The notes under the pieces are model-generated. The model did not search any database. It worked only from the letters and a program-made list of their open reading frames with translations, and had not been told where the DNA came from. DNA of 64,000 bases, from NCBI RefSeq assembly GCF_015752045.1, contig NZ_JADOUS010000012.1:9516-73515 (forward strand), read 5' to 3'. The stretch comes from Arthrobacter_D sp015752045 (lineage in GTDB: Bacteria; Actinomycetota; Actinomycetes; Actinomycetales; Micrococcaceae). Below are positions 36,975-46,806 of this stretch, piece after piece (positions within the stretch are counted from its first letter, which is position 1; each line of letters starts with the position of its first letter). The position numbers were made by a program, and so were the translations under genes.

Positions 36975-37277
36975 CGGATCCGGTCAGCGGACAATTCGGG
37001 TCAGTCGTTCCCGCCGCCCGCGGTATGGTCGGACCTGCATAAGTCGAGGTGGCAGGCCTCCGAGCCTCCGGTGCGCCCACCAACGCCGACGTACCACGCA
37101 CGTGACATTGACCAGAAAGCAATTCATTCACATTGATTAAGGGTGCAAGACCAGCTCAGGAGCTCCGAGACGGTACCGGCGTCGCCGTCTGAGTCGCCAG
37201 ACGTCAGACCGAGCACTCCGATCCCTTCGCACTCTGGACCCGACCCGTCAGCCGTTCGTCTGCGCTACGCCACAGCC

Positions 37278-37291
37278 GTTTCACGTGAAAC
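37278..37291. promoter_or_regulatory. parS site 6
   Basis: GTTTCACGTGAAAC, perfect core. Flanking C and G extend the palindrome to 16 bp. Confidence 0.93.
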
Positions 37292-38110
37292 GTGATCTTC
37301 TGGGTAGCAGCGCACGCAGGCCGGGTCGAACGTACCGCCGATACGGTGCGCTGGATGCTGAAATGCGCGGCAGCCCGGCACGTCATCGGTCAGCTTGTCG
37401 TGCTTGCGATCTACGGGTCGCTCGATCGAAGTCTTCGAGGCATGGTGGGCTGTATGCTCTGCCGAGGGTTGGTGGTGGCGGTTCCTCGGGTCGGAGCCGA
37501 CGCGCCATCGAATTCGCACGATCGCCCTCAGCGGGTCAGGGCGAGCATGGATCGGCATATTCACATCACCCCTGGGCGCCCTCGCTTCGGTGGCTTAAGT
37601 TTCGGTTGAGCAGGATTTGCGTGGCCCAGGTGGACTTCGCACGGGCCGGAGACCCTGTGAGCACATGCCGTGGATGGCCGAATCCGACGCGCCTTGCGCC
37701 GACCGTCGAGGCTGATCTTGCCGGTTGCAGAGAGAGAACTAATCCCGGCTTTGTTTTGGCGATGCCCGCACTCTCGGAGTCGCCTCGAGCGAAAGAGGCG
37801 GGTGTACCTCCGGACCGCGGCGCCCGTGGCTCGGTTCCGCGCGGCTCAGACACGCTGCGTCCGGAGGGAACGCAGCGCGGGTCGGTCAGAAGATCTACAG
37901 TGGTGCCCCTTGGGTCGACTTGGGATCCTAGGACCGGGGCGGTGAGAGAGTGGCTGCCAACTAATGGGCGGACGAGAGCTCGGCAGACCACGGTGCATCA
38001 CCGGGCGCGCATTGCGGGGGTCGCTGCTACGCGTAGGGTCGACGGGTGTTGCACGGCGCGAGGTACGAAAACCCGCGGGGTACGACGACCCGGGTGAGGG
38101 AGGCTTGACC

Positions 38111-38146
<36 letters not shown>

Positions 38147-38150
38147 CGGT

Positions 38151-38164
38151 GTTCCACGTGAAAC
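38151..38164. promoter_or_regulatory. parS site 7 (one mismatch)
   Basis: GTTCCACGTGAAAC differs from the consensus by T to C at the fourth base of the core, breaking palindrome symmetry. It directly follows the 9-bp tandem repeat. Confidence 0.75.
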
Positions 38165-38458
38165 GTCCAGTCGGGCACAGCGTCATCGACGAGCCGCATC
38201 AACTCGACGCGACGTGAGGAGTTCTGGGATCACTCTTCCGGTCGCATCGTCGGTAATTCAGGACCTAGGGTCTTCGATGAGGCGTGGACCATCGCAGGAA
38301 ATTATCCATCGCGGGGCAGGGAGGCAGGCCATCCTCACCGCCCTCGGGCCCGGAGCGATCTCGAGTGCCGGTCCGGCCGCCGAACGCACATCTAGGTTGC
38401 CAGACCGACAAAAACAGCTGAAAGCTGATGTATTCAGCAACAAAGGAAGCAATTGTTG

Positions 38459-38472
38459 GTTTCACGTGAAAC
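38459..38472. promoter_or_regulatory. parS site 8
   Basis: GTTTCACGTGAAAC, perfect core, 308 bp after site 7. It is the last site seen before trxA. Confidence 0.93.
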
Positions 38473-38936
38473 GCGACACTGCCGGTAAACGCATGCGCCC
38501 GCCGGGCACGCCGGCCATGTGCGCTGCTCAGAGGATGCCAGGCGAGCCATTCCAGGCTTGAAGCTGCCGGAAGGGGTGCTTGCCGGGTACTGAAGGACGG
38601 GGCGAATGACACAACCTCGGCTGCCAAGACCCTTCTCCGGGCCGTTACGGTCGACGGAGCAAGGTCGTCCATGAGATTCGTTTCTTTCCAGACCGGCTGG
38701 TGCTCTCAGCGGATCAGCTCCGGACGTCTCGCACCGGTGTCAGAGCCAGGGACGAAGGGACCTCGATGGCAGACGGCCTTCATCGAGGCGGGCGCCGGAA
38801 GAAGGACCACGATCGGAAGTCCTGGTGCGAATCACAGGAGCGCTGGTCGGCGTGCGTCATCATTCCCAGCATGCACACACGGGAGCCGCCCTCGTGGATA
38901 CCGCGTGGCCAGGAAAGGCCCGCGTGGCCACACACA

Positions 38937-38972
38937 GGAGGGGCCCGTCGGATCGATCCGACGGGCCCCTCC
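38937..38972. terminator. Strong terminator downstream of trxA
   Basis: A perfect 36-base palindrome (an 18-base arm starting GGAGGGGCCCGTC) lies 13 bases beyond the trxA stop. It would terminate trxA transcripts and shield the parS-rich region from read-through. Confidence 0.85.
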
Positions 38973-38985
38973 GTTGACGCTGCGA

Positions 38986-39312
38986 TCAGTTGATGAAGGC
39001 CGCGAACTCCTGCTCGAGGACCTGCTTCGGCTTGGCGCCGATGGAAGTCGCTGCGACCTCTCCACCCTTGAAGACGTATACCGCGGGAATGGAGGTGATG
39101 CCGTACTTCGCTGCGATAGCGGGATTGTCATCGACGTTGACCTTCACGACGTCGACCTTCTCGCTGTGCTCGGCTGCGATGTCATCGAGGATCGGGGACA
39201 GCATGCGGCAGGGGCCACACCATTCGGCCCAGAAATCGACGATGACGGGCTTGCTCGCCTGCAGGACATCAGCGTCGAATGACGCGTCTGTCACATCCTT
39301 TGCGTTGCTCAT
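38986..39312 (-). CDS. trxA: Thioredoxin
   Basis: The 108-residue disulfide reductant has the active site WCGPCRM (Cys near residues 33 and 36) and the conserved cis-proline segment GITSIPAVYVFKGG. It is reduced by the thioredoxin reductase encoded 27 bp upstream. It is the last gene of the leftward murJ-trxB-trxA cluster and ends at a strong terminator. Confidence 0.97.
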   Translation of the reverse strand: MSNAKDVTDASFDADVLQASKPVIVDFWAEWCGPCRMLSPILDDIAAEHSEKVDVVKVNVDDNPAIAAKYGITSIPAVYVFKGGEVAATSIGAKPKQVLEQEFAAFIN

Positions 39313-39339
39313 TGTGTTGCTCCTTGCGTAGTTGGTCGA

Positions 39340-40398
39340 TCAGAGGGTGGCTGATTCGGAGACTGCTTCGGCCGGAGGGGTGGGTACCCGCGCGGCGGTC
39401 ATGCCGGCACTGACCGTGTCGGCCAGATAGTGCTCTACATCGAGGGCCGCGACGCAGCCGCTACCCGACGCTGTGATTGCCTGGCGGTAGGTCGGATCGA
39501 TGACGTCGCCGGCGGCGAAGACGCCGGGCAGGGAGGACTTGGAGGTCCGTCCCTGGACGGCGATGGTGCCCTCGCTGGTCAGCTGGAGTTGGTCCTTGAC
39601 GAGGTCCACGCGCGGATCGTTACCGATGGCAACGAAGATGCCGGTGACGTCGACGTCGCTGGTCGACCCGTCGACCGTGCTCGCGACCTTCACGCCGGTG
39701 ACCTTCTCGGCGCCGTGGATGCCGACGACCTCCGAGTTCCACAGGAAATGGATCTTCTCGTGGGCGAGGGCCCGATCCTGCATGATCTTCGAGGCACGGA
39801 GGCTGTCGCGTCGGTGGATGACAGTCACGGAGCGTGCGAACTTCGTGAGGAACAGGGCTTCCTCCATCGCCGAGTCACCGCCGCCGACCACCGCGATGTC
39901 CTGATCCCGGAAGAAGAAGCCGTCGCATGTCGCACACCAGCTGACACCGTGTCCTGACAACCGCTTCTCGTCGTCGAGCCCGATCTCCCGGTACTCGGAA
40001 CCGGTCGAGATGATGACCGCTCGTGCGAAGAACTCCTCGCCCGTGCCGATGGTGAGCTTCTTGATGTCGCCGGAGAGTTCCGCGGACACCACGTCCTCAT
40101 AGAGGATTTCGGTGCCGAATCGACGCGCCTGCTGCTCGAACTGTTCCATCAGCTCGGGACCCATGACACCCTCCGGGAAACCGGGGAAGTTCTCGACGTC
40201 GGTGGTGTTCATGAGCTCGCCGCCGGCCTTGACCGAACTGGCGAGCATGAGGGGTTTGAGGTTGGCGCGGGCGGTGTAGACCGCCGCGGTGTACCCGGAG
40301 GGCCCGGATCCGACGATGATGACGTCGTGGACCTTGTGGTCACCGCCGGAGAAATCTGCCGTGGGTGTTTCCAGCTGGACATCGGTGTGCGTGGTCAC
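39340..40398 (-). CDS. trxB: Thioredoxin-disulfide reductase
   Basis: The 352-residue flavoprotein passes electrons from NADPH to thioredoxin. An FAD fold begins at GSGPSGYTAAVYTARA, the redox-active pair is CATC, followed by an NADPH fold VVGGGDSAMEEALFL and the FAD-closing motif GVFAAGDVIDP. N- and C-terminal extensions of about 20 and 25 residues make it slightly longer than the usual 310-330. Confidence 0.96.
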   Translation of the reverse strand: MTTHTDVQLETPTADFSGGDHKVHDVIIVGSGPSGYTAAVYTARANLKPLMLASSVKAGGELMNTTDVENFPGFPEGVMGPELMEQFEQQARRFGTEILYEDVVSAELSGDIKKLTIGTGEEFFARAVIISTGSEYREIGLDDEKRLSGHGVSWCATCDGFFFRDQDIAVVGGGDSAMEEALFLTKFARSVTVIHRRDSLRASKIMQDRALAHEKIHFLWNSEVVGIHGAEKVTGVKVASTVDGSTSDVDVTGIFVAIGNDPRVDLVKDQLQLTSEGTIAVQGRTSKSSLPGVFAAGDVIDPTYRQAITASGSGCVAALDVEHYLADTVSAGMTAARVPTPPAEAVSESATL

Positions 40399-40566
40399 GT
40401 GTTCGGAAGACCTTCCTGTCTTTTCCTGCGCTGATACGGCCGTGCCGGGCGTTTCTCACGGACACCTCCCACAACGGAACCGTGGGGGAGGTTATTCCGC
40501 CGGACGAGGGTGTCCGGGCCGGCCCGGATGCGCGCTCCACAGGACCGCGCAGCACGCACCGCGGGG

Positions 40567-42168
40567 TCAGCTGACGTCGATCTCGGCGATCCTGAGCCCG
40601 AACGGGAACTGGGCCTGGATGTTGGAGAGCCGAGGCAGCTGCGTGAAATTGATGATGACGTATCGTCCGGCGACCGGACCGTCGGGGCCGGCGGGAATGG
40701 GGAGGTTCGCGGTCGGCGCGGTGAAGCCACCCTGCGCGATCTGCTCGGCGCCGGCGAGCGTGGGCTGGTCGTTCACGAGGACGGAGAAGGTGCCACCCGC
40801 GGCGTTGAGCTGGTCGATGGTGACCTGCGTGATGGTGGATTCCTGCTCCAGTTCGACGACGAGCGCCAGGTTCGTGGCGAGCCCTCCGAAGGTGTCACTG
40901 GCGTAGACCTGATTGCCCCAGAAGGTCGCGGGGTTCCCGTCGATGATCAGCGGCAGCGTCGTGTCGTTGCCGGCGTCGAGCCCGGGGTTGTCCGGGACGA
41001 GCCGGGTGATGCCCGTGATCACGGGCGTCACTGCCGCCGGTGTGGGCGTCGGCTCCGCGGAGGGCGCGGCCGGGGCCGTCGTCGGTTCCTCCGCTGGTGC
41101 GCTCGTCGATCGGACGGGATCGTCCTCGGCAACCGGGCTGCTTCCGCTGAACACGGAGCCCAGGTGCGTCGCCGCGAGGACGACGGCCACCACCAGGACG
41201 ACGGTGAGCACCAGTCCGACGAGGATCCGGGTGAACTTCCGGCCACCGCCGTCGCTGTCGTCGTCATCTTCCCGGTCGGCCTGCTCCGTGTCGTATTCGT
41301 CCGGATCATCCGAGCCGGCGGTGCGGGCGTCGTCGTCATCGCTGTAGGCGGACGCCGGGAACAGCGATGCCGGCCGCGCGGAGGTCTGCGTTCCGGCGGA
41401 GGTCGCTCCGGCAGCTGCTCCTGCTGCGGCGCCGGCCGCCACGGCGGCGGGGCTCAGGCGCTCATGGGTGTTCTCGTCGCGGGCGTTCTCGTCCCGGGAT
41501 TCGTCGCGCGATGCCGAGGGTGAGGCGGCGGGTGAGGCCCCGCCCGGTCGCCGGCTCGGCGGCGGCGGCACGCGGTGCGATGATGTCCGCTGGTCGCCCA
41601 GGGGCTGAGCGGCGACCGGCTCGGCGGGGACGGGGGCGAGATCCGAGGTGTCGTCCTGCTGCGGATCCCCTGCATTCCGCCGCCCGAAGCGCCGCGTCAG
41701 GCCGGACAACCGCGAGGGGCGCTGGGGCCGGTCGTCGTAGTCCTCGTCGTGATCGTCGTCGTAGGTCTCGGGTTCCGTGGAGCGCGGATGGCCGAAGATC
41801 TCGGAACCGAGCGTATCGGTGAAGAACGGTTCGATGTACGGCGCCTCGTGCGCCGGCGCGTCCTGCTGGACGATCAGGTCGAGCATGTCGGCGGCGGGTG
41901 CGCGGTTGGTCACGAGGTAGGTGCCGGAGTCGGTGATACCCAGGTCGAGGACCTGGATATTGCCGTTCCTGTCACCGGTGGCCAGTTCCCGGGCACTCGT
42001 GGCCACCTGCGAGGCGTTGCCGGCCGAGGCGACGAGGATGCTGACGGCCCGGTTGAGGACCTGGTCCACGCCGTCGAGCACGAGATCCTTCTCAGCAGAT
42101 GCCAGTACGTAGGCGGTCACCTTGTACCGGCCACCCAGCACTGAACCGACGTCTACTGCTTCTGGCAC
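40567..42168 (-). CDS. Membrane protein with degenerate kinase-like N-terminus and discoidin-like extracellular domain
   Basis: The 533-residue product follows murJ. It opens with VGSVLGGRYKVTAYVLAS, reminiscent of a Hanks kinase N-lobe. Only about 110 residues follow before a Pro/Asp/Arg-rich linker, and no HRD, DFG or activation segment is present. A membrane helix lies near residues 315-340. An extracellular Thr/Pro/Ala stalk and a C-terminal beta-sandwich resembling F5/8-type (discoidin) domains follow (about 395-533). In mycobacteria the MviN protein has a C-terminal pseudokinase and discoidin-like domain, so this looks like the separated, partly reduced equivalent. The GTG has GGGGAGG upstream. 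Confidence 0.75.
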   Translation of the reverse strand: MPEAVDVGSVLGGRYKVTAYVLASAEKDLVLDGVDQVLNRAVSILVASAGNASQVATSARELATGDRNGNIQVLDLGITDSGTYLVTNRAPAADMLDLIVQQDAPAHEAPYIEPFFTDTLGSEIFGHPRSTEPETYDDDHDEDYDDRPQRPSRLSGLTRRFGRRNAGDPQQDDTSDLAPVPAEPVAAQPLGDQRTSSHRVPPPPSRRPGGASPAASPSASRDESRDENARDENTHERLSPAAVAAGAAAGAAAGATSAGTQTSARPASLFPASAYSDDDDARTAGSDDPDEYDTEQADREDDDDSDGGGRKFTRILVGLVLTVVLVVAVVLAATHLGSVFSGSSPVAEDDPVRSTSAPAEEPTTAPAAPSAEPTPTPAAVTPVITGITRLVPDNPGLDAGNDTTLPLIIDGNPATFWGNQVYASDTFGGLATNLALVVELEQESTITQVTIDQLNAAGGTFSVLVNDQPTLAGAEQIAQGGFTAPTANLPIPAGPDGPVAGRYVIINFTQLPRLSNIQAQFPFGLRIAEIDVS

Positions 42169-42241
42169 GTGTTCCTCCCCGGAAACCCTGGCTGATTTTT
42201 ACCCATGCTACCGGTCGGTCGTCCCATTCCCGGGCGGTACG

Positions 42242-43969
42242 TCAGGCGCCGCTCCGGCGGAATCGTGCGAGGAGCGGGCCCGTGAGCTCGGCGAGTTCGG
42301 TGACGCGCAGCAGTTTCAGCATCACGAGGTACACGGCGAACATGAGGACTCCTCCGATCGCGAGCACGAGGAGGGCGTTCGGTTTCGACTGCCAGAGGAA
42401 GCCGTCGGCGCTGTACCCTCCGAACGCCCAGCACAGGACGGTCCCCGCGACAGCTGCCACGATGCCGGCGAGGGTGAGGCGGACATGGACGTCGAAGACG
42501 TGTCCGGCGCCGTAGGAGCCGATCTTCCGGGTGAGGAACAGGTGGCTCACGACGACGGCGATCGCGTTGCCGAGCGAGTAGGCGACGGCGAGCATCGGCA
42601 CGATCAGCCGGGGGTCGAACGTACCGGCGATGAGGGCGAGGCTGACCCCCACGGCGGACAGGATGATCTGGATCTTGAGCGGTGTCCTGACGTCCTCGCT
42701 GGCGTAGAAGACACGGTTGAGGAAGAAGTTTGCACTGAGGAACGGGGCGCCCACGGCGAGGATCGCGATGATCACGCCGTTGATGGCGGCGCTCTCGGGG
42801 GATTCGCTGAAGAGGACGCCGAGCGGTCCGGCGAAGGTGAGCAGTGCCGCCGCGCCGAACACCGTGGCCACGCCGATCATGCGCAGGCCCCGCGACAGGG
42901 TGGCCCGCACCGTCCGCAGGTCGCCGTCTGCATGCGCGGACGAGAGCTGGTTGAACATGACCGTGGCCAGTGACAGCGCGATCACGGAGTGCGGCAGCTG
43001 GTACACCATCGCGCCGAACTCGAGGTTGGTGGACCCCGGGATCTGCACGGGAGGGTCCTGGGCCAGGAAACCCTGCCGGGCATCGGAGGCGATGGTGGCG
43101 ACGCGCAGGTTCACGAGATAGAGACCGTTGCCGATGAGCATCGTCAGGATCGTCACCGACGCGAGCTTGCCGGTCCGCCCGAGGCCCGTGCCGCGGAGGC
43201 CGAACTTCGGCCGCAGTCCCAGGTTCAGGCGCTTCAGCGGGATGAACATCACGAGCGCCTGGATCACAATCCCGAGCGTGGTCCCACCGGCCAGCAGCAC
43301 CGTCTGGTCCGTGGTCCACGTCTCCGGTTGGTGCCGTTCCGCCTGCTCACCACCCATCAGCGCGATGAAGACCACCAGGAAGGCGATGGACACCACGTTG
43401 TTGACGACGGGCGCCCACATGTACGGGCCGAACGAACCGTTGGCGTTCAGGATCTGCCCGGTCACCGCGTAGATCCCGTAGAAGAAGATCTGCGGGAGGC
43501 ACCAGAAGGCGAACGCCGTGGTGAGGGCGAGGTTCGCCCCCGTGAAGCTCGTCGTCACGCCGACGATCACCGGCGCGGCGAGGGTCACGAGCACGGTCAG
43601 CACGAGGAGCGCTGCTGCCGTGAGGGTGAGGAGCCGGCTGACGAAGTCCGCCCCCCGGTCCGGCTGCTTGCTGGCCCGGATGATCTGGGGCACCAGGACC
43701 GCGTTGAAGACGCCCCCCGCCAGCATCAGGTAGAGGAAATTGGGGAGGTTGTTGGCCGAGGTGAACAGGTCCGACACCTGACCCGTGGCGCCGATCGCCG
43801 TCGCCAGCAGGGCCACGCGGACCAGGCCGAGGATCCGCGAGACGAGGGTACCCGCGGCCATGATCGCGCTCGACCGGACGGTGGAACCGCTCCGTGGCGC
43901 CGAGGGATCGTCGCGGACCGGGTGACCGGGGTCCTGCAGGGGTACCGAGGCTGTGTTCGTGTCAGACAT
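42242..43969 (-). CDS. murJ: Lipid II flippase MurJ (MviN)
   Basis: The 575-residue MOP-superfamily membrane protein has about 14 helices, with GTLVSRILGLVRVALLATAIG at the start and NFFLNRVFYASEDVRTPLKI in the middle. It flips lipid II to the outer face for RodA/PbpA, encoded in this window. The ATG at 43969 gives the standard MSDTNTA start. An in-frame GTG at 43987 is possible. The gene starts 72 bp from the NUDIX stop in a leftward cluster. Confidence 0.94.
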   Translation of the reverse strand: MSDTNTASVPLQDPGHPVRDDPSAPRSGSTVRSSAIMAAGTLVSRILGLVRVALLATAIGATGQVSDLFTSANNLPNFLYLMLAGGVFNAVLVPQIIRASKQPDRGADFVSRLLTLTAAALLVLTVLVTLAAPVIVGVTTSFTGANLALTTAFAFWCLPQIFFYGIYAVTGQILNANGSFGPYMWAPVVNNVVSIAFLVVFIALMGGEQAERHQPETWTTDQTVLLAGGTTLGIVIQALVMFIPLKRLNLGLRPKFGLRGTGLGRTGKLASVTILTMLIGNGLYLVNLRVATIASDARQGFLAQDPPVQIPGSTNLEFGAMVYQLPHSVIALSLATVMFNQLSSAHADGDLRTVRATLSRGLRMIGVATVFGAAALLTFAGPLGVLFSESPESAAINGVIIAILAVGAPFLSANFFLNRVFYASEDVRTPLKIQIILSAVGVSLALIAGTFDPRLIVPMLAVAYSLGNAIAVVVSHLFLTRKIGSYGAGHVFDVHVRLTLAGIVAAVAGTVLCWAFGGYSADGFLWQSKPNALLVLAIGGVLMFAVYLVMLKLLRVTELAELTGPLLARFRRSGA

Positions 43970-44041
43970 CGCTCCCCATCGTCTCACCGATGGGACGACG
44001 ACGGCGCGCCTCGGCCCGGCTGCGGTGGTCGCGCGCCGGAC

Positions 44042-44572
44042 TCAGAGGTGCTCGGGCAGGACCTCGCGGGCGAGGTCGGCGATCCGCCGCTCGTTGGGGA
44101 AGGACAGGCGGCGGCCGAGCTCCTGCAGGGGGACCCACGCGACGTCGACGGCCTCGTGGTCGGGATCGTTCTCGATGGTGAGGTAGCCGCCGGTGCTGAT
44201 CAGGAGGTAGTGGTGGACGGTCTTGTGCACGCGGTGGCCGCTGACCGTGAACCAGTAGTCGATGCTGCCGAGCGCGGAGACGATCCTGCCCTCGATGCCC
44301 GTCTCCTCGGCGATCTCCCGGACGGCCGCTTCCTCATTGTTCTCCGCGCCCTCGGGGTGGCCCTTCGGCAGGCACCACTCGAGGCGTCCGCCGCGGTTGA
44401 GGCGGGCGATGATGGCGACGTCGAGGGTCTCCTTCGAGGCGTCGACGACGATACCGCCTGCGGACACCTCCTCCACCGTGGGCAACTGATGCTGCACGGC
44501 AGGCATACCCGTGGTTCCCATTGACACTGTCAACGGGGTGCGCTTCGGAGCACTTGGAACGGGTCGGTCCAT
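44042..44572 (-). CDS. NUDIX hydrolase (MutT-like)
   Basis: The 176-residue pyrophosphohydrolase has a clear Nudix box beginning GHPEGAENNEEAAVREIAEE and ending TGI, with an EVSAGGIVVD entry strand. It probably hydrolyses a nucleoside-diphosphate derivative. Mycobacteria have mutT4 in the matching position upstream of mviN. The ATG at 44572 was preferred over 44521 because a GAGTGG stretch precedes it. It is divergent from pcnA. Confidence 0.88.
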   Translation of the reverse strand: MDRPVPSAPKRTPLTVSMGTTGMPAVQHQLPTVEEVSAGGIVVDASKETLDVAIIARLNRGGRLEWCLPKGHPEGAENNEEAAVREIAEETGIEGRIVSALGSIDYWFTVSGHRVHKTVHHYLLISTGGYLTIENDPDHEAVDVAWVPLQELGRRLSFPNERRIADLAREVLPEHL

Positions 44573-44713
44573 GCAGACCACTCTAACGATCTTTGGCCCG
44601 GAGCGATGACGGCGCGACCCTTCACCCGCCCGTTCCCGCAGCAGCGTCACGGCATCATGCGGCCCCGTCCGCGGTGTGGGAAACGGGTGCTGATCTGGCA
44701 CCCTTAAGGGACT

Positions 44714-46159
44714 ATGGCGCACCTGCTGGACACTTCGACCCTCACCGCACCCCTCCCTCCTGTTGTCCTCGAGGTCGGCGAACTCTTCGACGCCGCGGGC
44801 CACGAGCTCTCGCTCGTCGGCGGGCCGGTGCGCGATCTCTTCCTGGGCAGGGTGTCGCCCGATCTGGACTTCACCACGGACGCCCACCCGGACCAGACGC
44901 TCGCGGTCGTCAAACGCTGGGCTGATGCGTACTGGGAGATCGGCCGGGCGTTCGGCACGATCGGCCTCCGGAAGGACGGCTACCAGATCGAGATCACCAC
45001 GTACCGCGCCGAGGCGTACGACCCGTCCTCCAGGAACCCGACTGTCGCCTTCGGCACGAACCTCGACGATGACCTCGAGCGCCGCGACTTCACGATCAAC
45101 GCGATGGCCCTCAAGCTGCCGTCCCTCGAACTCGTCGACCCGTTCGGTGGTGCCCGGGACCTGCACGCCGGCGTCCTCCGCACTCCTGGCACGCCGTCGT
45201 CGTCGTTCTCCGACGACCCGCTGCGCATGATGCGTGCCGCCCGCTTCGTCTCCCAGCTGGGCGTGGCCCTCGCCCCGGAGGTGACGGAGGCGATGACGCA
45301 CATGTCCGAGCGGATCTCGATCATCTCTGCCGAGCGCGTGCGGGACGAACTGGTCAAGCTCATCCTGGGCACGGCGCCCGACGCAGGGATCGACCTGATG
45401 GTGGAGACGGGGCTCGCGGAGCACGTGATGCCGGAGGTCTCCGCGCTGCGGCTGGAGACGGACGAGCACCACCGGCACAAGGACGTCTACCAGCATTCCC
45501 TCACCGTCCTCCGCCAGGCGTGCTCCCTCGAGTCGGGCGAGGACGGGCCGGTCCCGGGGCCCGACGTCGTCCTGCGGCTCGCCGCCCTCCTGCACGACAT
45601 CGGCAAGCCCGCGACCCGGAAGTTCGAGCCCGGAGGCGCGGTCAGTTTCCGGCACCACGACGCCGTCGGAGCGAAGCTCGTCGGGAAGAGGCTGCGGGCG
45701 CTGAGGTTCGACAACGACACCATCAAGGCCGTGGCGCGCCTCGTGGAACTGCATATGCGGTTCTACGGTTACGGCGAGGCGGGCTGGAGCGATTCGGCCG
45801 TCCGCCGCTACGTGAGCGACGCCGGTCCCCTCCTCGAGCGGCTCCATCGCCTCACGCGCTCCGACGTCACCACCCGGAACCGGCGCAAGGCCGAACGGCT
45901 CGCGTTCGCCTACGACGATCTCGAGGCGAGGATCGCCGCGCTCGCCGACCAGGAGGAGCTGGCCTCGATCCGCCCCGACCTCGACGGCGAGCAGATCATG
46001 GCGCTGCTCGGTGTCCGGCCCGGCCCCGTGGTGGGTCGTGCCTACCGCTTCCTCCTCGAGGAGCGGATGGACCACGGCCCGCAGGACCCGGCCGACGCAC
46101 AGACCAAGCTCCGCCAGTGGTGGAGCGAGCAGCCCGAATCCCAGGAGAGCACCCCATGA
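44714..46159 (+). CDS. pcnA: CCA tRNA nucleotidyltransferase / HD-domain protein
   Basis: The 481-residue class II nucleotidyltransferase adds or repairs the 3' CCA of tRNAs. This fits the tRNA genes seen in the window, which do not encode CCA. The polymerase head has LVGGPVRDLFLG, the DLDFTTDAHP metal site and RRDFTINAMAL. The C-terminal HD domain has QHSLTVLRQ and LHDIGKPATRKF. The ATG start has AAGGGAC upstream, and the stop overlaps the next gene by 4 bp. Confidence 0.93.
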   Translation: MAHLLDTSTLTAPLPPVVLEVGELFDAAGHELSLVGGPVRDLFLGRVSPDLDFTTDAHPDQTLAVVKRWADAYWEIGRAFGTIGLRKDGYQIEITTYRAEAYDPSSRNPTVAFGTNLDDDLERRDFTINAMALKLPSLELVDPFGGARDLHAGVLRTPGTPSSSFSDDPLRMMRAARFVSQLGVALAPEVTEAMTHMSERISIISAERVRDELVKLILGTAPDAGIDLMVETGLAEHVMPEVSALRLETDEHHRHKDVYQHSLTVLRQACSLESGEDGPVPGPDVVLRLAALLHDIGKPATRKFEPGGAVSFRHHDAVGAKLVGKRLRALRFDNDTIKAVARLVELHMRFYGYGEAGWSDSAVRRYVSDAGPLLERLHRLTRSDVTTRNRRKAERLAFAYDDLEARIAALADQEELASIRPDLDGEQIMALLGVRPGPVVGRAYRFLLEERMDHGPQDPADAQTKLRQWWSEQPESQESTP

Positions 46160-46806
46160 AGCCGTTGTCAGGCGCCGCAACACCGGATCTCACCCCGTCG
46201 GGCACGCCCCTGCCCCGCCTCTGGCTGCTGCGGCACGGCGAGACGGAGTGGTCCAGGGACGGCCGCTACACGGGCCTGACCGACCTCCCCCTGACCGGAC
46301 ACGGGGAGGAGCAGGCGCTCGCCGCGCGCGAGCACCTCCAGGGCGTCGACTTCGACCTCGTGGTGACCTCGCCCCTGCAGCGTGCGGTCCGCACGGCCGA
46401 ACTCGCGGGCTTCCCCGACGCCGAGGTCCTGCCCTACGCCCACGAGTGGGACTACGGCGACAACGAGGGGCGGAACAGCGCGAGGGTCCGCGTGGAGAAC
46501 CCCGACTACCTGATCTGGAACGACGGCGCCCCGCACGGCGAGACGCTGGACCAGGTGGCGGAGCGGGCGGACCGCGTCATCGCCCGCGTCCAGGCCGGGT
46601 GCGGGACCGCGGCGGACAACGACCCCGGGGCGACGCCCGTGCAGAATGCGCTGCTCGTGGCGCACGGCCACTTCCTGCGGATCGTCGCGGCCCGCTGGCT
46701 GGAGTTCGGCGGCATCGAGGGCCGGCGCTTCGTGCTCGGCACGGCCGCGGTCTGCGCGCTCGGCTGGGACAAGCAAACGCCCGCCATCGTGCACTGGAAC
46801 CTCTAG
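46156..46806 (+). CDS. Histidine phosphatase family protein
   Basis: The 216-residue phosphoglycerate-mutase-like enzyme has the catalytic RHG motif in LWLLRHGETEWSRDGRYTG and a second histidine in LLVAHGHFLRIVAARW. It is probably a phosphatase on a small phosphorylated metabolite, with unknown substrate. The ATG overlaps the pcnA stop (ATGA). Its stop shares CTAG with the convergent DUF418 gene. Confidence 0.9.
   Translation: MKPLSGAATPDLTPSGTPLPRLWLLRHGETEWSRDGRYTGLTDLPLTGHGEEQALAAREHLQGVDFDLVVTSPLQRAVRTAELAGFPDAEVLPYAHEWDYGDNEGRNSARVRVENPDYLIWNDGAPHGETLDQVAERADRVIARVQAGCGTAADNDPGATPVQNALLVAHGHFLRIVAARWLEFGGIEGRRFVLGTAAVCALGWDKQTPAIVHWNL

Noticed and set aside
36670..37131. His/Cys-rich leftward frame in the desert
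   Set aside because: The His-Cys alternation is the reverse reading of the AGTGAC repeat. No metal-binding family or start signal supports it.
37285..38097. A 270-codon open frame inside the parS desert
   Set aside because: It starts within a parS site, has no ribosome site, shows an Arg/Ser/Pro/Gly-rich composition without any motif, and overlaps other frames. It fits a chance open frame in GC-rich DNA.
44573..46183. Leftward extension of the NUDIX frame across pcnA
   Set aside because: The NUDIX fold begins after 44572 and the upstream part is the antisense shadow of pcnA.
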